Assembly: GCF_005239225.2 (NCBI RefSeq)
Contig: NC_133287.1
Coordinates: 18,542,519-18,606,518, forward strand
DNA length: 64,000 nucleotides
Direction: 5' to 3'
DNA from: Populus alba
Taxonomy: Eukaryota > Streptophyta > Magnoliopsida > Malpighiales > Salicaceae
The position numbers and the translations under genes were made by a program. The notes under the pieces were generated by a model, which made no database searches, was not told the origin of the DNA, and saw only the letters and a program-made list of their open reading frames with translations. This document shows, piece by piece, positions 23,569-34,199 of the stretch; positions within the stretch are counted from its first letter, which is position 1; each line of letters opens with the position of its first letter.

Positions 23569-25470
23569 TCAAGAAATATTGAGCTTTCCACAATCAAAAT
23601 CAGCTTTCTTTAGTAGCAATCCAGCAAGAAATTTAGCCAAAATTGCATCTCTCAAGATGTTCATTATTTTTCCATCACTTTGTTGTATAGCACCAACAAT
23701 ATAAGCAGTGCTTATGAGCTCAAAACTTCTCCATCTCCTCTCCGCTGCGTATTTTTTCAACCCCATTTCAACCCTCTTGTATTCTTCTCTCTCTCTCTCT
23801 TTACCTTCCACATTTAACTCCTTCTTCAAAGCCTCGGCGAGGCACCTAGCTAGAACAACACCATCTTCTAAAGCAGCACACCCACCCTGGCCAATATCTG
23901 GTGTCATGGGATGGAGAGCATCACCCGCTACGCTAACATTGCCTTTACTTATATTTCCCCAAAGAACCTCCCATGGATGCCTAAACCTTAAAGGAGATGA
24001 CGTGATGCTATCTAGCTCAGTGAGTTCCACAGATGTCCTCACGTGCTCAGCTACATTTCCCAGTTTGCTCAGCACAAATTGCTTCATCTCGGTTGGGTTA
24101 TCCTCTAGCTCTTTGTCTACAAGAAAGATATTATTATATATACAATTACATGGTCATCAACAAATATTTTTGAATCTTGACCATTACATCTGATCAGAAA
24201 ATCCAATTGCAAGTTGAGAAAGGTTCATTACCCTGGCCAGTGGGAAAGTAAGTGAAAAACCAGTATATAGTTGTATCATCACAAGGGAGGAAACCTGATC
24301 GAACCCCTTTGCCAAATAACTGCAGGAGCTTGGAGCCAAAGCCATGATTAACCTTAAAATCTGCATAACCCCGTATAGCTGATCGGCCGGCAAAAGCTGG
24401 CTTCTTGAAGCCTATAAATCTTGCCACCACTGAGTTCACCCCATCACAACCAATCAATACCTTCCATAGACATTGAAATTCGCTGGCTTAGAAATATTTC
24501 CATATATATATACATATATATAAACATAGAAACACTGGACTCAGTAGTTCTTTCAGACTCCACGGTATTAGTACTGAAATAACAGCCACCAAAAAAGTGC
24601 GGTGATTTCTATACCTTGGTTTTGATGATGGTATCATCAGCAAGATGCACCAGCTTTAAGTAGCCCGATTCTTCAATAGAAACCACCTTGGAGGAGTACC
24701 TTATGGTACCATCTGGGAGTTCTTTTTCAAGGGCTTCCAGCAACAATTTTCTTCTCACGCAACGAACCTCGTGGTCTCCACTGTACACCAAATTAAAGGG
24801 CGGATTACTAAAATTCACCATCAAATACATGGTATACAAAATTAATGAATATATACGTTTACACTGAATCCTCATGGCTAGTGTCCGATTACTTACATGG
24901 TCCCTTTGACCTTAAAAGATATCTGTTTGTCAGGTTCGCTCACAACAGTAGAGCTAGCAACTAATCTGCAGTCAAATGATCCCTTCATATTAGCTTCATA
25001 GAACCAAAGTCAGGGTCAAATTAACAAGATTTTACATGTAAATGCTATATTAAGGGCCTTTCTATCTCAGATTTGAAATGCTCCAGTAGTAGAAAGACAA
25101 TTTTGGGAGTTGAAGCCAACAAAGTAACTGGTGAAATGGGATGATGACAAGAAGTTAAACGGCTAGTTATATACCCATCGAGGAATCCATGTTGCTGTCG
25201 GAGAGAGTGACCTACACCAACAGCATCTAATGCCCTCCAAGCATTAGTCCATGTTGTGAGAGCAAATCCTGTGACCCTCAAACCGGCTGATGATTCCAGC
25301 ACTAAGCTTCGAATTCCAAGCCTGCAATTGAATACTCGCAGGTCAAGTTTAACATGGTAATATTTGTTACACGCATATAATTAATCTAGTACGTACCTGT
25401 GAAGCCCTAAAGATGTTGCAAGTCCAGCTATTCCAGCTCCTACGATCACCACTTCTTCAACTAATTCCAT
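23569..25470 (-). CDS. FAD-dependent monooxygenase A (class A, MO1/CTF2-like)
   Basis: Single-component flavoprotein hydroxylase of the family that includes plant MO1/CTF2 and 3-hydroxybenzoate 6-hydroxylase-like enzymes; uses FAD and NAD(P)H to hydroxylate an aromatic or similar small molecule. Substrate unknown. Six exons in phase give 410 aa, full family length: 25470-25397, 25321-25175, 24965-24897, 24780-24615, 24460-24232 and 24116-23569. Seen: GxGxxG at residues 11-16 (VGAGIAG) for FAD; the DG motif at 158-159 in [14 protein letters not shown], for FAD/NAD(P)H contact; the GD motif at 293-294 in [17 protein letters not shown] for the FAD ribityl chain. No stop or frameshift. Near-identical A' lies about 7.1 kb to the right on the same strand. 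Start is at the first ATG, six residues before the Rossmann strand. Plastid or cytosolic location is not evident. Confidence 0.92.
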
Positions 25471-25628
25471 AATATTGGAATTAATTCCTCTAGTTAGTAC
25501 CAAAGAACTTGGTTTCGCTATGAGAATGGATGTAAAGTTTGTTCAAGCTAGAATGATTGGCTAGAAGAGTAGCACTGCTAGACTATAAATGATGAAACGG
25601 GGAATATAAAAAGCAACTATCGTCCAAG

Positions 25629-25660
25629 AAGATGACGATGACGATGACGATGACGATCAT
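25629..25660. repeat. (GATGAC)n microsatellite
   Basis: About five GATGAC-like units about 160 bp upstream of monooxygenase A. The matching place in A' (about 32751-32780) has a shorter, scrambled version. Confidence 0.8.
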
Positions 25661-25873
25661 TATTATGACGGCCTGTTTGAAAATATGGTTTTCGTGTTAC
25701 AAAGTAGGAACAAATTCCCTAAAGATAAACCATAACTAGTGTAGGTGTAACCACTAAATTTATAATTGCTTTAATAATTGATAAAAATCTTCATTAACTA
25801 TTTCTTACAAACATCTTCATTAACAAATTCCGTAATGAAGTTGCTCTGTTTGTTTATATGTTTTAAAAACATA

Positions 25874-26790
25874 TTAAAAAATTATACTCTTCCATCTCCT
25901 CTCTTTTGCACATTTTTTTGCAATCCTCTTGTACTCTTCCTTATCTTTGTCCTTCGTTTCGGCACTCACTTTTTCGTTCAAGGCCTCAGCGAGGCACCTT
26001 GCTAAGACAACTCCATCTTCTAAAGCAGAACACCCACCTTGGCCAATATCTGGAGTCATGGGATGTAGAGCATCACCAGCTACACAAGCATTGCCTCTGC
26101 TTATATTTCCCCATAGCACCCCCCATGGATGCCTATACCTTAAAGGAGATAGCATGAAGCTATCTATATATAGCTCAGTGATCTCGACGAAAGATCTTAC
26201 CTGGTCAGGCACATTTACAAGGTTGCTCAGTACAAGTTGTTTCATCTTGGCTGGATTATCCTTTAACTCTTTAATTATTATCTGCAAGAAAAAACGAATT
26301 TGTGCAAATAGCGAAAGTGAGAAAACAGATGTCGTTTGTTATTACTCTGACAAAGTTCAAGGCTTGCTCATTACCTTGGTCAGAGGGAATCCAAGAGAAA
26401 AACCAGTATGTGGTTGTATCATCACAAGGGAGGAACCCTGATCGAAACCCTTTTCCAAAGAATTGAAGGAACTTAGAGCCAAAGCCATGATTAGCCTTGA
26501 AATCTGCAGAACCTCTCATAGCTGGTCGCCTTGTATGTTGCAACTTTGCCACCAGTGAATTCACTCCGTCACACCCAATCAACACCTTAAATCCCAAACT
26601 AATATTTTAGACAAAATATTTTCATAAATCTCAGTAAAAACAATCTGTGATGGACCCTATTGTAGGATTTGTTTACCTTAGTTTTTATGGTGGTGCCATC
26701 AGCGAGATGCACGAGTTTAAAGTAGCCTAAATCCTCGACTGAAACCACCTTGGAGGAGTACCTTATGATACCAATTGGGAGGGTTTTTTT
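25874..26790 (-). pseudogene. Monooxygenase B, 5'- and 3'-truncated paralogue
   Basis: Paralogue of A with only the last three exons. Exon 4 survives as its 3' part (about 26790-26677; [20 protein letters not shown]). Exon 5 (26585-26375) keeps LIGCDGVNSLVAK and [10 protein letters not shown] but is 18 bp shorter in frame than A's. Exon 6 (about 26280-25874) keeps [17 protein letters not shown] and then stops after ERRWKSIIF, losing about 50 residues. The expected acceptor (CAG before ATAATAATT) puts exon 6 out of frame with exon 5; only a poor alternative AG would rescue it. Exons 1-3, including the FAD Rossmann motif, are absent and a Harbinger fragment starts at 26867. It cannot encode a working enzyme. 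Confidence 0.85.
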
Positions 26791-26866
26791 TTTTTCCTTA
26801 CCTTTTTTTCGTAACACCAGCTCATAGGATACTTACATATGATATTTTTATCGATCTTATTAATTA

Positions 26867-27510
26867 GTATCTTCAAATTAGGGAAAGGAAACTGCTGCAG
26901 TAGAAAATCTTAAAACTTTCATTAAAACAATCATAAATTTTTTTGATAATTGGAATAGGGCACCAAACAAAACCAATATTTATCGATTATGATCAATTGG
27001 AGAGTAATATAGATTTCTAAGGATATCAGGGAGTATTGACTGAATGCATTAAAAATGAAAGAAATGTTCAATTGCATGGCATGGAATGTATACTGATCAT
27101 TGTCGTAAATCAACTATAATTCTAGAGGCGATAGCTTTATAATATTTTTGGATAAGGCATATTTTTTTTGGAATGTCTGAATCACTAAATGATATTAATG
27201 TTCTTAATCAATCACTTGTCTTCGCTGCACTTGCTGAAGGTTGTACTGCTCCTATAAATTATACAATTAGGGGGCATGAATATACAATGGGATACTATTT
27301 AGCAGATGAGATTTATTCTAACTGGTCAATCTTTGTTAAGACAATCCCAAGGTCATTAGGAGCAAAAAAAAAATATTTTGCAAATAAGCAAGAGTCTGCA
27401 AGAAAGGACGTGGAGCGGGCATTTGGGGTGCTCCAATCTCTTTTTACAATTGTATATGGACCTGTATGATACTTGGATGAGGAAACTCTTGCAAATATTC
27501 TTGAATTGTT
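26867..27510 (+). pseudogene. PIF/Harbinger transposase fragment (unit 1)
   Basis: Decayed DDE_Tnp_4-type nuclease. Readable segments in order include ESLNDINVLNQS, PINYTIRGHEYTMGYYLADE, FVKTIPRSLGAKKKYF and KDVERAFGVLQSLFTIVYGP, the conserved C-terminal half of plant PIF/Harbinger transposases. Frame breaks and stops lie throughout. The 5' third found in the unit 2 copy (34200-34648) is missing; the fragment instead abuts monooxygenase B. Confidence 0.85.
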
Positions 27511-27534
27511 ATAATAGATTTGTTACAGTTATCT

Positions 27535-28315
27535 CCCCAACTTTATCTCTTTCTTGTCTATGTTTAAGTCGTTCTTTTGCAGCCTTCTGACCAATTGGTC
27601 TATCTTGATAAATCAACGGTTCACTATCTTCTCCTAAACTAATAGAATCATCGATAGATGGAGCTGATGAAGCTGGACTTGCATTGAAATGACATTTTTG
27701 TTTCTTGTTTGATCTTTGATGTTGTCTTACACACTCAAATTGCCATTTGAGCTCTTTTCTTAAGATAACCTAACACTGTTCTAGTTAAAATTATTTGCTA
27801 ACGTAAGAAGCATATATTTGTCAATGCAAGAAGCATACATTTGTCAAGCATCATTAATCTAGTAAAAAATTAGAGAAATTCAATGATGTTAAAAAACGTA
27901 TTAAACAATTTAACATGAAATTGAATATTAAAATTACCTTTGATTCTTTGGTCGTTCCACTTTGCTGATGATTTTTAATTTGAGTAACAAATCCAACAAA
28001 TTTACTGATTTCCTTATTTATTTCTTGTCATCTACTTAAGATACTTATTTGGGAACGATTATTCAAGTTTTCTTCATTCCCTACAAAGTAAGCATGCACT
28101 CGAGCCCATAATTGTTTTGTTTGTTGCTTAACTTCTATAATTGAATCTTTGCTTATATTTAACCATGTATAGACAAGTAAACAATCTTTCTCTGGTGACA
28201 AGTTTTTACTTTGTGATTTTTTTATTGTAAGAACATTTAAATTTGAGTATGTTAAGTCATTAATTAATTGATTATAATCACTTGGTTGCGAGAGACTATC
28301 TTTTAACTCGCTCAT
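27535..28315 (-). pseudogene. PIF/Harbinger ORF1 (Myb-like / NAM-associated domain) remnant
   Basis: Opposite strand to the transposase fragment. The first segment (28315-28028) includes SPEKDCLLVYTWLNISKDSI and QLWARVHAYFVGNEENLNNR, matching the Myb/SANT-like protein of plant Harbinger elements, often mis-annotated as GST T3-like. After an interruption, 27780-27540 encodes KKELKWQFECVRQ, SSAPSIDDSISL and DRPIGQKAAKERLK, the NAM-associated C-terminal signature. Two-gene Harbingers need both this DNA-binding protein and the nuclease. Both are broken here. Confidence 0.8.
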
Positions 28316-28320
28316 GAAAA

Positions 28321-29636
28321 AGTTGGTAAAAGAGTTTTGAAAATTTTAATCCTTTTATATTAAAAAAAAAAAAAAAAATCAAGTTAAAACCTCATAAGAG
28401 GGTGTAAAGGAAGCTCACATTCAATGTCTAGCAATTTTATAGTTTCCATATATGTGAATTAATAATAAGAATTGACTCCTACATGTTCTAGCATTAATCT
28501 AATCATAAAACCATTATAATTTGGCCATTTTTCGGAATTAAAAGAGAATTAATATACTGATTTAGTTTCATTTTTAACAAGACAAAATATAATTAACCTC
28601 AAATTAAAACAGGCAATCAAAAATAAATTTAAGATATGTCACTCCAAGTTTTTATTCAATATTAGCTACCATCATTACTTCCTTCTTAATTTTGTCAAAG
28701 ACAATAACATAAATAAAAACTATTTTTTAAAATTCATATCAAAAACATAAAATAACAAAGAAATAAAAATCATTCCAAATAGCAAATTAACAACAAAAAA
28801 TCTTAAGAATCAAGAGATGCAAAAGAGAAAATAAAAAAAGATTTTAAACAAGCATATCTTTTGATTTTAGCTAATTAACACAACCAATATTATTAATTAA
28901 TTAAAGGACAATTGATTTTTTTTTTCTAAATCACAATGGAGGTGAGACACAATGCAATGCTTTGAAATTTACAAATAAATTTTCTTCTTTTTATTCTGCT
29001 TTTAAAGAGGATTAAATGTTGGCCAACGCATATAAAATAAAGAAAAAGGACTTAGAGAGATCATTTCTTCCATTGGTATTTGAAATGCACTTTTTCATGG
29101 TATAATATTTTTTTTGTCATATATTTCACTTTATTTTGAGAATATATTTTGTTAAATGTAAAAAAAAATACATTTATTTAAAAAAAAAAACATGAATATT
29201 TATTATATAAACACTAACATTTGACATGAAAAAAACGGACAACTTTGTAACCTTCAGAATTTAAAAAGTTAGTGGAGGAGCCATTAACAATAGCAGCTCC
29301 CGTCATTAAAGCTGGAAACCCCAACTCAAAATTAGTAAACCATAGCTAAATATGGTGTTTTTGAGATTGTTATAAACATGGATAAAAATTCTTAGAAATT
29401 TAATTTAAATTCAAAAAATTAAAGTATTAAAATTGATATACAAAATGTTAATTAGTAATCAATCACATAAATTTTCTAATCAAGTAAAATAATTATTTTA
29501 AATGAAGAATTTTTATAAATTTAGAGTGAAAATATTTATAAAAATAAAAAGAAATTCCAAATAAATTAATATATAATTTTACATGCAAATAATGCTAAAT
29601 ATGCTATAGAAATATATATAGCTGTATAAAAAAGAT
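28321..29636. other. AT-rich spacer between duplication units
   Basis: No gene or defined transposon recognised. Ends at the unit 2 left edge (29637). Confidence 0.45.
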
Positions 29637-29684
29637 ATTAAACTCTGCACTGCATGCAGCTAGTTGTGAAACAGAATTAACTAC

Positions 29685-30138
29685 CCATGAAAAAGGACTC
29701 GTGCAAGGGCCCTTTGCATTATCACTAAAATCAAAAATAACCTGTAATCCTATAGCTTGTAAATATAGTAGAATAGTAAGTAAATATATTTTGTTTATAA
29801 TAGTAAAAGCGTGTTAAATAAAAAGATATTTATTAAAAACCTAGAATTTATACATGCTTAAAACTATACACAAGTAAATCAAGAATTAAATATAAAAAAA
29901 CCTATTTAATACATGATTCAGTGATGACATGAGTTTGGGATCAAAAGATTTGTTTCCTTTGTTGTTTCAAGTTTGAACCCTGTTTGATTACTAATATAAT
30001 AATCACTAGAGGCTTACATGGTCGTTAATTTTAAAATCTATAAGATTAAAGTGAAGTATCAGCAAGCTGATCCGTATAAAAAAATTCAATGATTCTTTGA
30101 GTAAAAACTCAAGGACTCTTCAAGATTAATTTCTTATT
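29685..30138 (+). mobile_element. Insertion in unit 2 containing a SINE-like segment
   Basis: Unit 1 is continuous where unit 2 carries about 450 extra bases, flanked by TACC on both sides. The part at about 29927-30098 looks like a tRNA-type SINE: a B-box-like GTTTGAACCC at 29971-29980 and a 3' motif CTTACATGGTCGTTAATTTT near 30013, shared with sequences at 56420 and, inverted, 57600. The left part is unidentified. Confidence 0.5.
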
Positions 30139-30696
30139 TACCAATGTCATGCTAATTAAATAAATTTCCAACAATAACTTATCAAAATCATCTTCAGCTT
30201 CCTAAAACATAACAGGGCTCTCGGTAGGTGCAGAACGTTTGGCTACCTAGTCCTTTCTACTTTCTTTGATGCGCGAAAACTTGACATGCTTATAAATTCC
30301 TCAAACATTTAATAAATTTCTTCCTACATATCACGAGTATATTTCAAATACTGTTCATACCACCTTGATCTTGATGTGATATATTAACATGCCATACAAT
30401 ACAAAAAAAAAAAAAAGGACTAGCTCCTCTTATATTATTTATCTCTTGGAAGAGAAATATGTCATGATAGTAAAATCAAATACTCCCTCCTTTTTGTATA
30501 TTGAACTATACGGATTGCATTAACAAACGTAATGGATGAAGAACATAATACATTTATTTGAATCCAACATCAATAAAAAGGCTTACCTTTATTTCGAAGT
30601 TTACCGATTGCATCAAGAAAAATTACACAAAGAAAAACACGGCAGGATCTTAATTCATAATAAGAGATTTTACGGATTACATGGACACGAGTGGGA

Positions 30697-32593
30697 TCAA
30701 GAAATATTGAGCTTTCCACAATCAAAATCAGCTTTCTTTAGTAGCAATCCAGCAAGAAATTTAGCCACAATTGCATCTCTCAAGATGTTCATTATTTTTC
30801 CATCACTTTGTTGTATAGCACCAACAATATAAGCAGTGCTTATGAGCTCAAAACTTCTCCATCTCCTCTCCGCTGCGTATTTTTTCAACCCCATTTCAAC
30901 CCTCTTGTATTCTTCTCTCTCTCTCTCTTTACCTTCCACATTTAACTCCTTCTTCAAGGCCTCGGCGAGGCACCTAGCTAGAACAACACCATCTTCTAAA
31001 GCAGCACACCCACCCTGGCCAATATCTGGTGTCATGGGATGGAGAGCATCACCCGCTACAGTAACATTGCCTTTACTTATATTTCCCCATAGAACCTCCC
31101 ATGGATGCCTAAACCTTAAAGGAGATGACGTGATGCTATCTAGCTCAGTGATTTCCACACATGTCCTAGCGTGATCAGGTACATTTCCTAGTTTGCTCAG
31201 CACAAATTGCTTCATCTCGGTTGGGTTACCCTCTAGCTCCTTGTCTACAAGAAAGATATTATTATATATACAATTACATGGTCATCAACAAATATTCTTG
31301 AATCTTGACAATTACATCTGATCAGAAAATCCAATTGTAAGTTGAGAATCATTACCCTGGTCAGTGGGAATGTAAGTGAAAAACCAGTATATAGTTGTAT
31401 CATCACAAGGGAGGAAACCTGATCGAACCCCTTTGCCAAGTAACAGCAGGAACTTGGAGCCAAAGCCATGATTAACCTTAAAATCTGCATAACCCCGTAT
31501 AGCTGATCGGCCGGAAAAAGCTGGCTTCTTGAAGCCTATATATCTTGCCACCACTGAGTTCACCCCGTCACCACCAATCAATACCTTCCATAGACATCGA
31601 AATTCGCTGGCTTAGAAATATTTCCCGTATATATATATATATAAACATAGAAACACTGGACTAAGTAGTTCTTTCATACTCCACGGTATTAGTACTGAAA
31701 TAACAGCCACCAAAAAAGTGCGGTGATTTCTATACCTTGGTTTTGATGATGGTATCATCAGCAAGATGCACCAGCTTTAAGTAGCCTGAATCCTCAATAG
31801 AAACCACCTTGGAGGAGTACCTTATGGTACCATCTGGGAGTTCTTTTTCGAGGGCTTCCAGCAACAATTTTCTTCTCACGCAACGAACCTCATGGTCTCC
31901 ACTGTACACCAAATTAAAGGGCCGATTACTAAAATTCACCATCAAATACATGGCATCCAAAATAAATGAATATATATGTTTACACTGGATCCTCATGGCT
32001 AGTGTCCGATTACTTACATAGTCCCTTTGACCTTAAAAGACATTTGTTTGCCAGGTTTGCTCACAACACTAGAGCTAGCAACTACTCTGCAGTCAAATGA
32101 TCCCTTCATATTAGCTTCATAGAACCAAAGTCAGGGTCAAATTATCGAGTTTCTACATGTAAATGCTATATATTAAGGGCCTTTCTATCTCAGATTTGAC
32201 ATGCTCCAGTAGTAGAAAGACAATTTTGGGAGTTGAAGCCAGCAAAGTAACTAGTGAAATGGGATATTGACAAGAAGTTAAACGGCTAGTTATATACCCA
32301 TCGAGGAATCCATGTTGCTGTCGGAGAGAGTGACCTACACCAACAGCATCTAATGCCCTCCAAGCATTAGTCCATGTTGTGAGAGCAAATCCTGTGACCC
32401 TCAAACCGGCTGATGATTCCAACACTAAGCTTCGAATTCCAAGCCTGCAATTGAATACTCGCAGGTCAAGTTTAACATGGTAATATTTGTTACACGCATA
32501 TAATTAATCTAGTACGTACCTGTGAAGCCCTAAAGATGTTGCAAGTCCAGCTATTCCAGCTCCTACAATCACCACTTCTTCAACTAATTCCAT
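30697..32593 (-). CDS. FAD-dependent monooxygenase A' (tandem duplicate of A)
   Basis: Class A flavin monooxygenase, same proposed role as A. Exons 32593-32520, 32444-32298, 32086-32018, 31901-31736, 31584-31356 and 31244-30697 have exactly the lengths of A's six exons (74, 147, 69, 166, 229, 548) and give 410 aa with no stop. FAD and NAD(P)H motifs are kept: VGAGIAG at 10-16, the DG motif at 158-159 in [14 protein letters not shown], and [17 protein letters not shown] at 291-307. It differs from A by scattered substitutions, such as C157G beside the DG motif, and several in exon 3 and early exon 6 (AEHVRTSVEL versus [10 protein letters not shown]). Kept reading frame after duplication implies selection or a recent event. 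Its 5' flank is similar to A's for about 200 bp, then interrupted. Confidence 0.92.
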
Positions 32594-33144
32594 AATATTG
32601 GAATTAATTCCTCTAGTTAGTACTAAAGAACTTGGTTTTGTTATGAGAATGGATATGAAGTCTGTTCAAGCTAGAAGGATTGGCTAGAAGAGTAGAAATG
32701 TAAGGCTATAAATGATGAGATGGGGGATATAAAAAGCAACTATCATCCTAGATGACTATGGCTTTGACGAAGACGATCATTATTACGACATTTATGGTTT
32801 GGTCCGAGAAGGAGGCAAGTCGGATTTAATTTAATTTATTTTTCAAAAAAAAAAAAAAATTGAATTCCACCCTTTTTATATGAGTTTCTTCTATCTTCAA
32901 ACTTGTTTGTATTTCAAAATTATATTTACTTTTCTGATCTAATAAAAAGGTTATATATTTCGAACTTAAAAGCTTAATAAAAATTTTATTTTTAACACCA
33001 TGGCAAAAATGTTTTTGCTGTTACAAAGTAGGAACGAATTTCCTAAAGATAAAGTAGAGTAGGTGCAACCAATACATTTATATTTGCTTTAAAAATTGAT
33101 GAAAATCTTCATTACTATTGGTTTAAAAAGAGATAAGCATCTAT

Positions 33145-33325
33145 CAAAATATAAATGTGTTTTTGAAAAAAAAAAAATTAATTATTTTTTTTTACTTTAA
33201 ATTAATATTTTTTTTATATTTTCAAATATTTTAATACACTAATATCAAAATTAACTTTTAAAAAATAAAAAATATATATTATTTTAATATTTTTTAAATA
33301 AAAATTTTAAAAAAACAACCATCCT
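33145..33325 (-). repeat. MITE-like family copy
   Basis: AT-rich copy with the minus-type core ATTTTAATACACTAATATCA, between A' and the B' remnant; absent from the same place in unit 1. Confidence 0.5.
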
Positions 33326-33344
33326 AAACAAACGATAAAATTGC

Positions 33345-33520
33345 ATCCATCTCTCGAGAAGTTCATTATTTGTCCCTGACTTTATTGAATAGCACCAACC
33401 ACATAAGCAATACTTGTTAGCTCAGAACACCCACCTTGGCCAATATCTGGAGTCATGGGATGTAGAGCATCACCAGCTACACAAGCATTGCCTCTGCTTA
33501 TATTTCCCCATTGCACAAGA
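33345..33520 (-). pseudogene. Monooxygenase B' remnant
   Basis: About 180 bp of exon 6 of a B-like monooxygenase. One piece matches the C-terminal region of A ([12 protein letters not shown], 33349-33422). It is joined directly to the GD-motif region (33424-33510), whose bases match gene B, through an internal deletion. The rest of the gene is gone. It shows that unit 2 once held the B paralogue. Confidence 0.8.
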
Positions 33521-33529
33521 AAAACCAGT

Positions 33530-34199
33530 AAAAAGTAGAAGTGACAACATCAAGATCATATGTTTTGACAATTTTAATTATTGAAGAGCATCTCCAATGA
33601 AAAAATGCTATATTAAAAAACTAAATTGATAAAATGACTTTTTAAATAATATAAATATAACTTTTTTGTTTATATGCATTCTAATTGGTAAAAGCTATTT
33701 AAAAGAGTCAATTATATTTTAATATATTTTATGTTAAATTAATTTTAATATAATTATATAACTAATTTAGTTATTTTTTATATAATATAACTATGATGTT
33801 ATTGATTATATAATTAATATGAATAATTTATAAAATTAAATATAAATTTAATGAAGTAATATGAAAGTTAAAAGATGTAATTTTAAGTTAAATTTCAAAT
33901 TTATTTATATGAATATTTTAAATTTTTAGTTTTATATGTTATTGTTAAAATTTTGATTTTTGAAAAGTAAATTCAAATTCAAACTTTGAAAAAAACCGCC
34001 AACATTTTAACTTTTTATTTTCAATTTTAAAAAAAAAAAAAAATTTGAAAAAATGACCATTAACATTTTAAAATTTCAAATTTTAAATTTTGATAAAATA
34101 ACGCCAACATTCTAAAATTTGAAAAAATAATCCATTTATAAATATTCTCATATACCTAAACATTTTTTCTCATTATTTTCTTCTCTCCAATATTTATTA
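33530..34199. other. AT-rich sequence between B' and Harbinger copy
   Basis: Extremely AT-rich; no coding signal. Unit 1 has no counterpart because of the deletion that joined B to the transposase. Confidence 0.4.

Larger units (their letters stand above)
22917..28320. repeat. Segmental duplication, unit 1
   Basis: Unit 1 of a tandem block: monooxygenase A, paralogue remnant B, and a PIF/Harbinger fragment. The left edge matches unit 2 from ATTAAACTCTGCACTGCATG (22917 and 29637). Similarity continues through gene A, its 5' flank (25678-25797 matches 33000-33113), B and the transposase (26867-27498 matches 34649-35285). Indels interrupt both units. Confidence 0.85.

Noticed and set aside
25906..26441. 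Long plus-strand frames opposite monooxygenase B, and similar ones opposite A and A'
   Set aside because: Antisense shadows of exon 6; they track the conserved monooxygenase codons and have no homology of their own.
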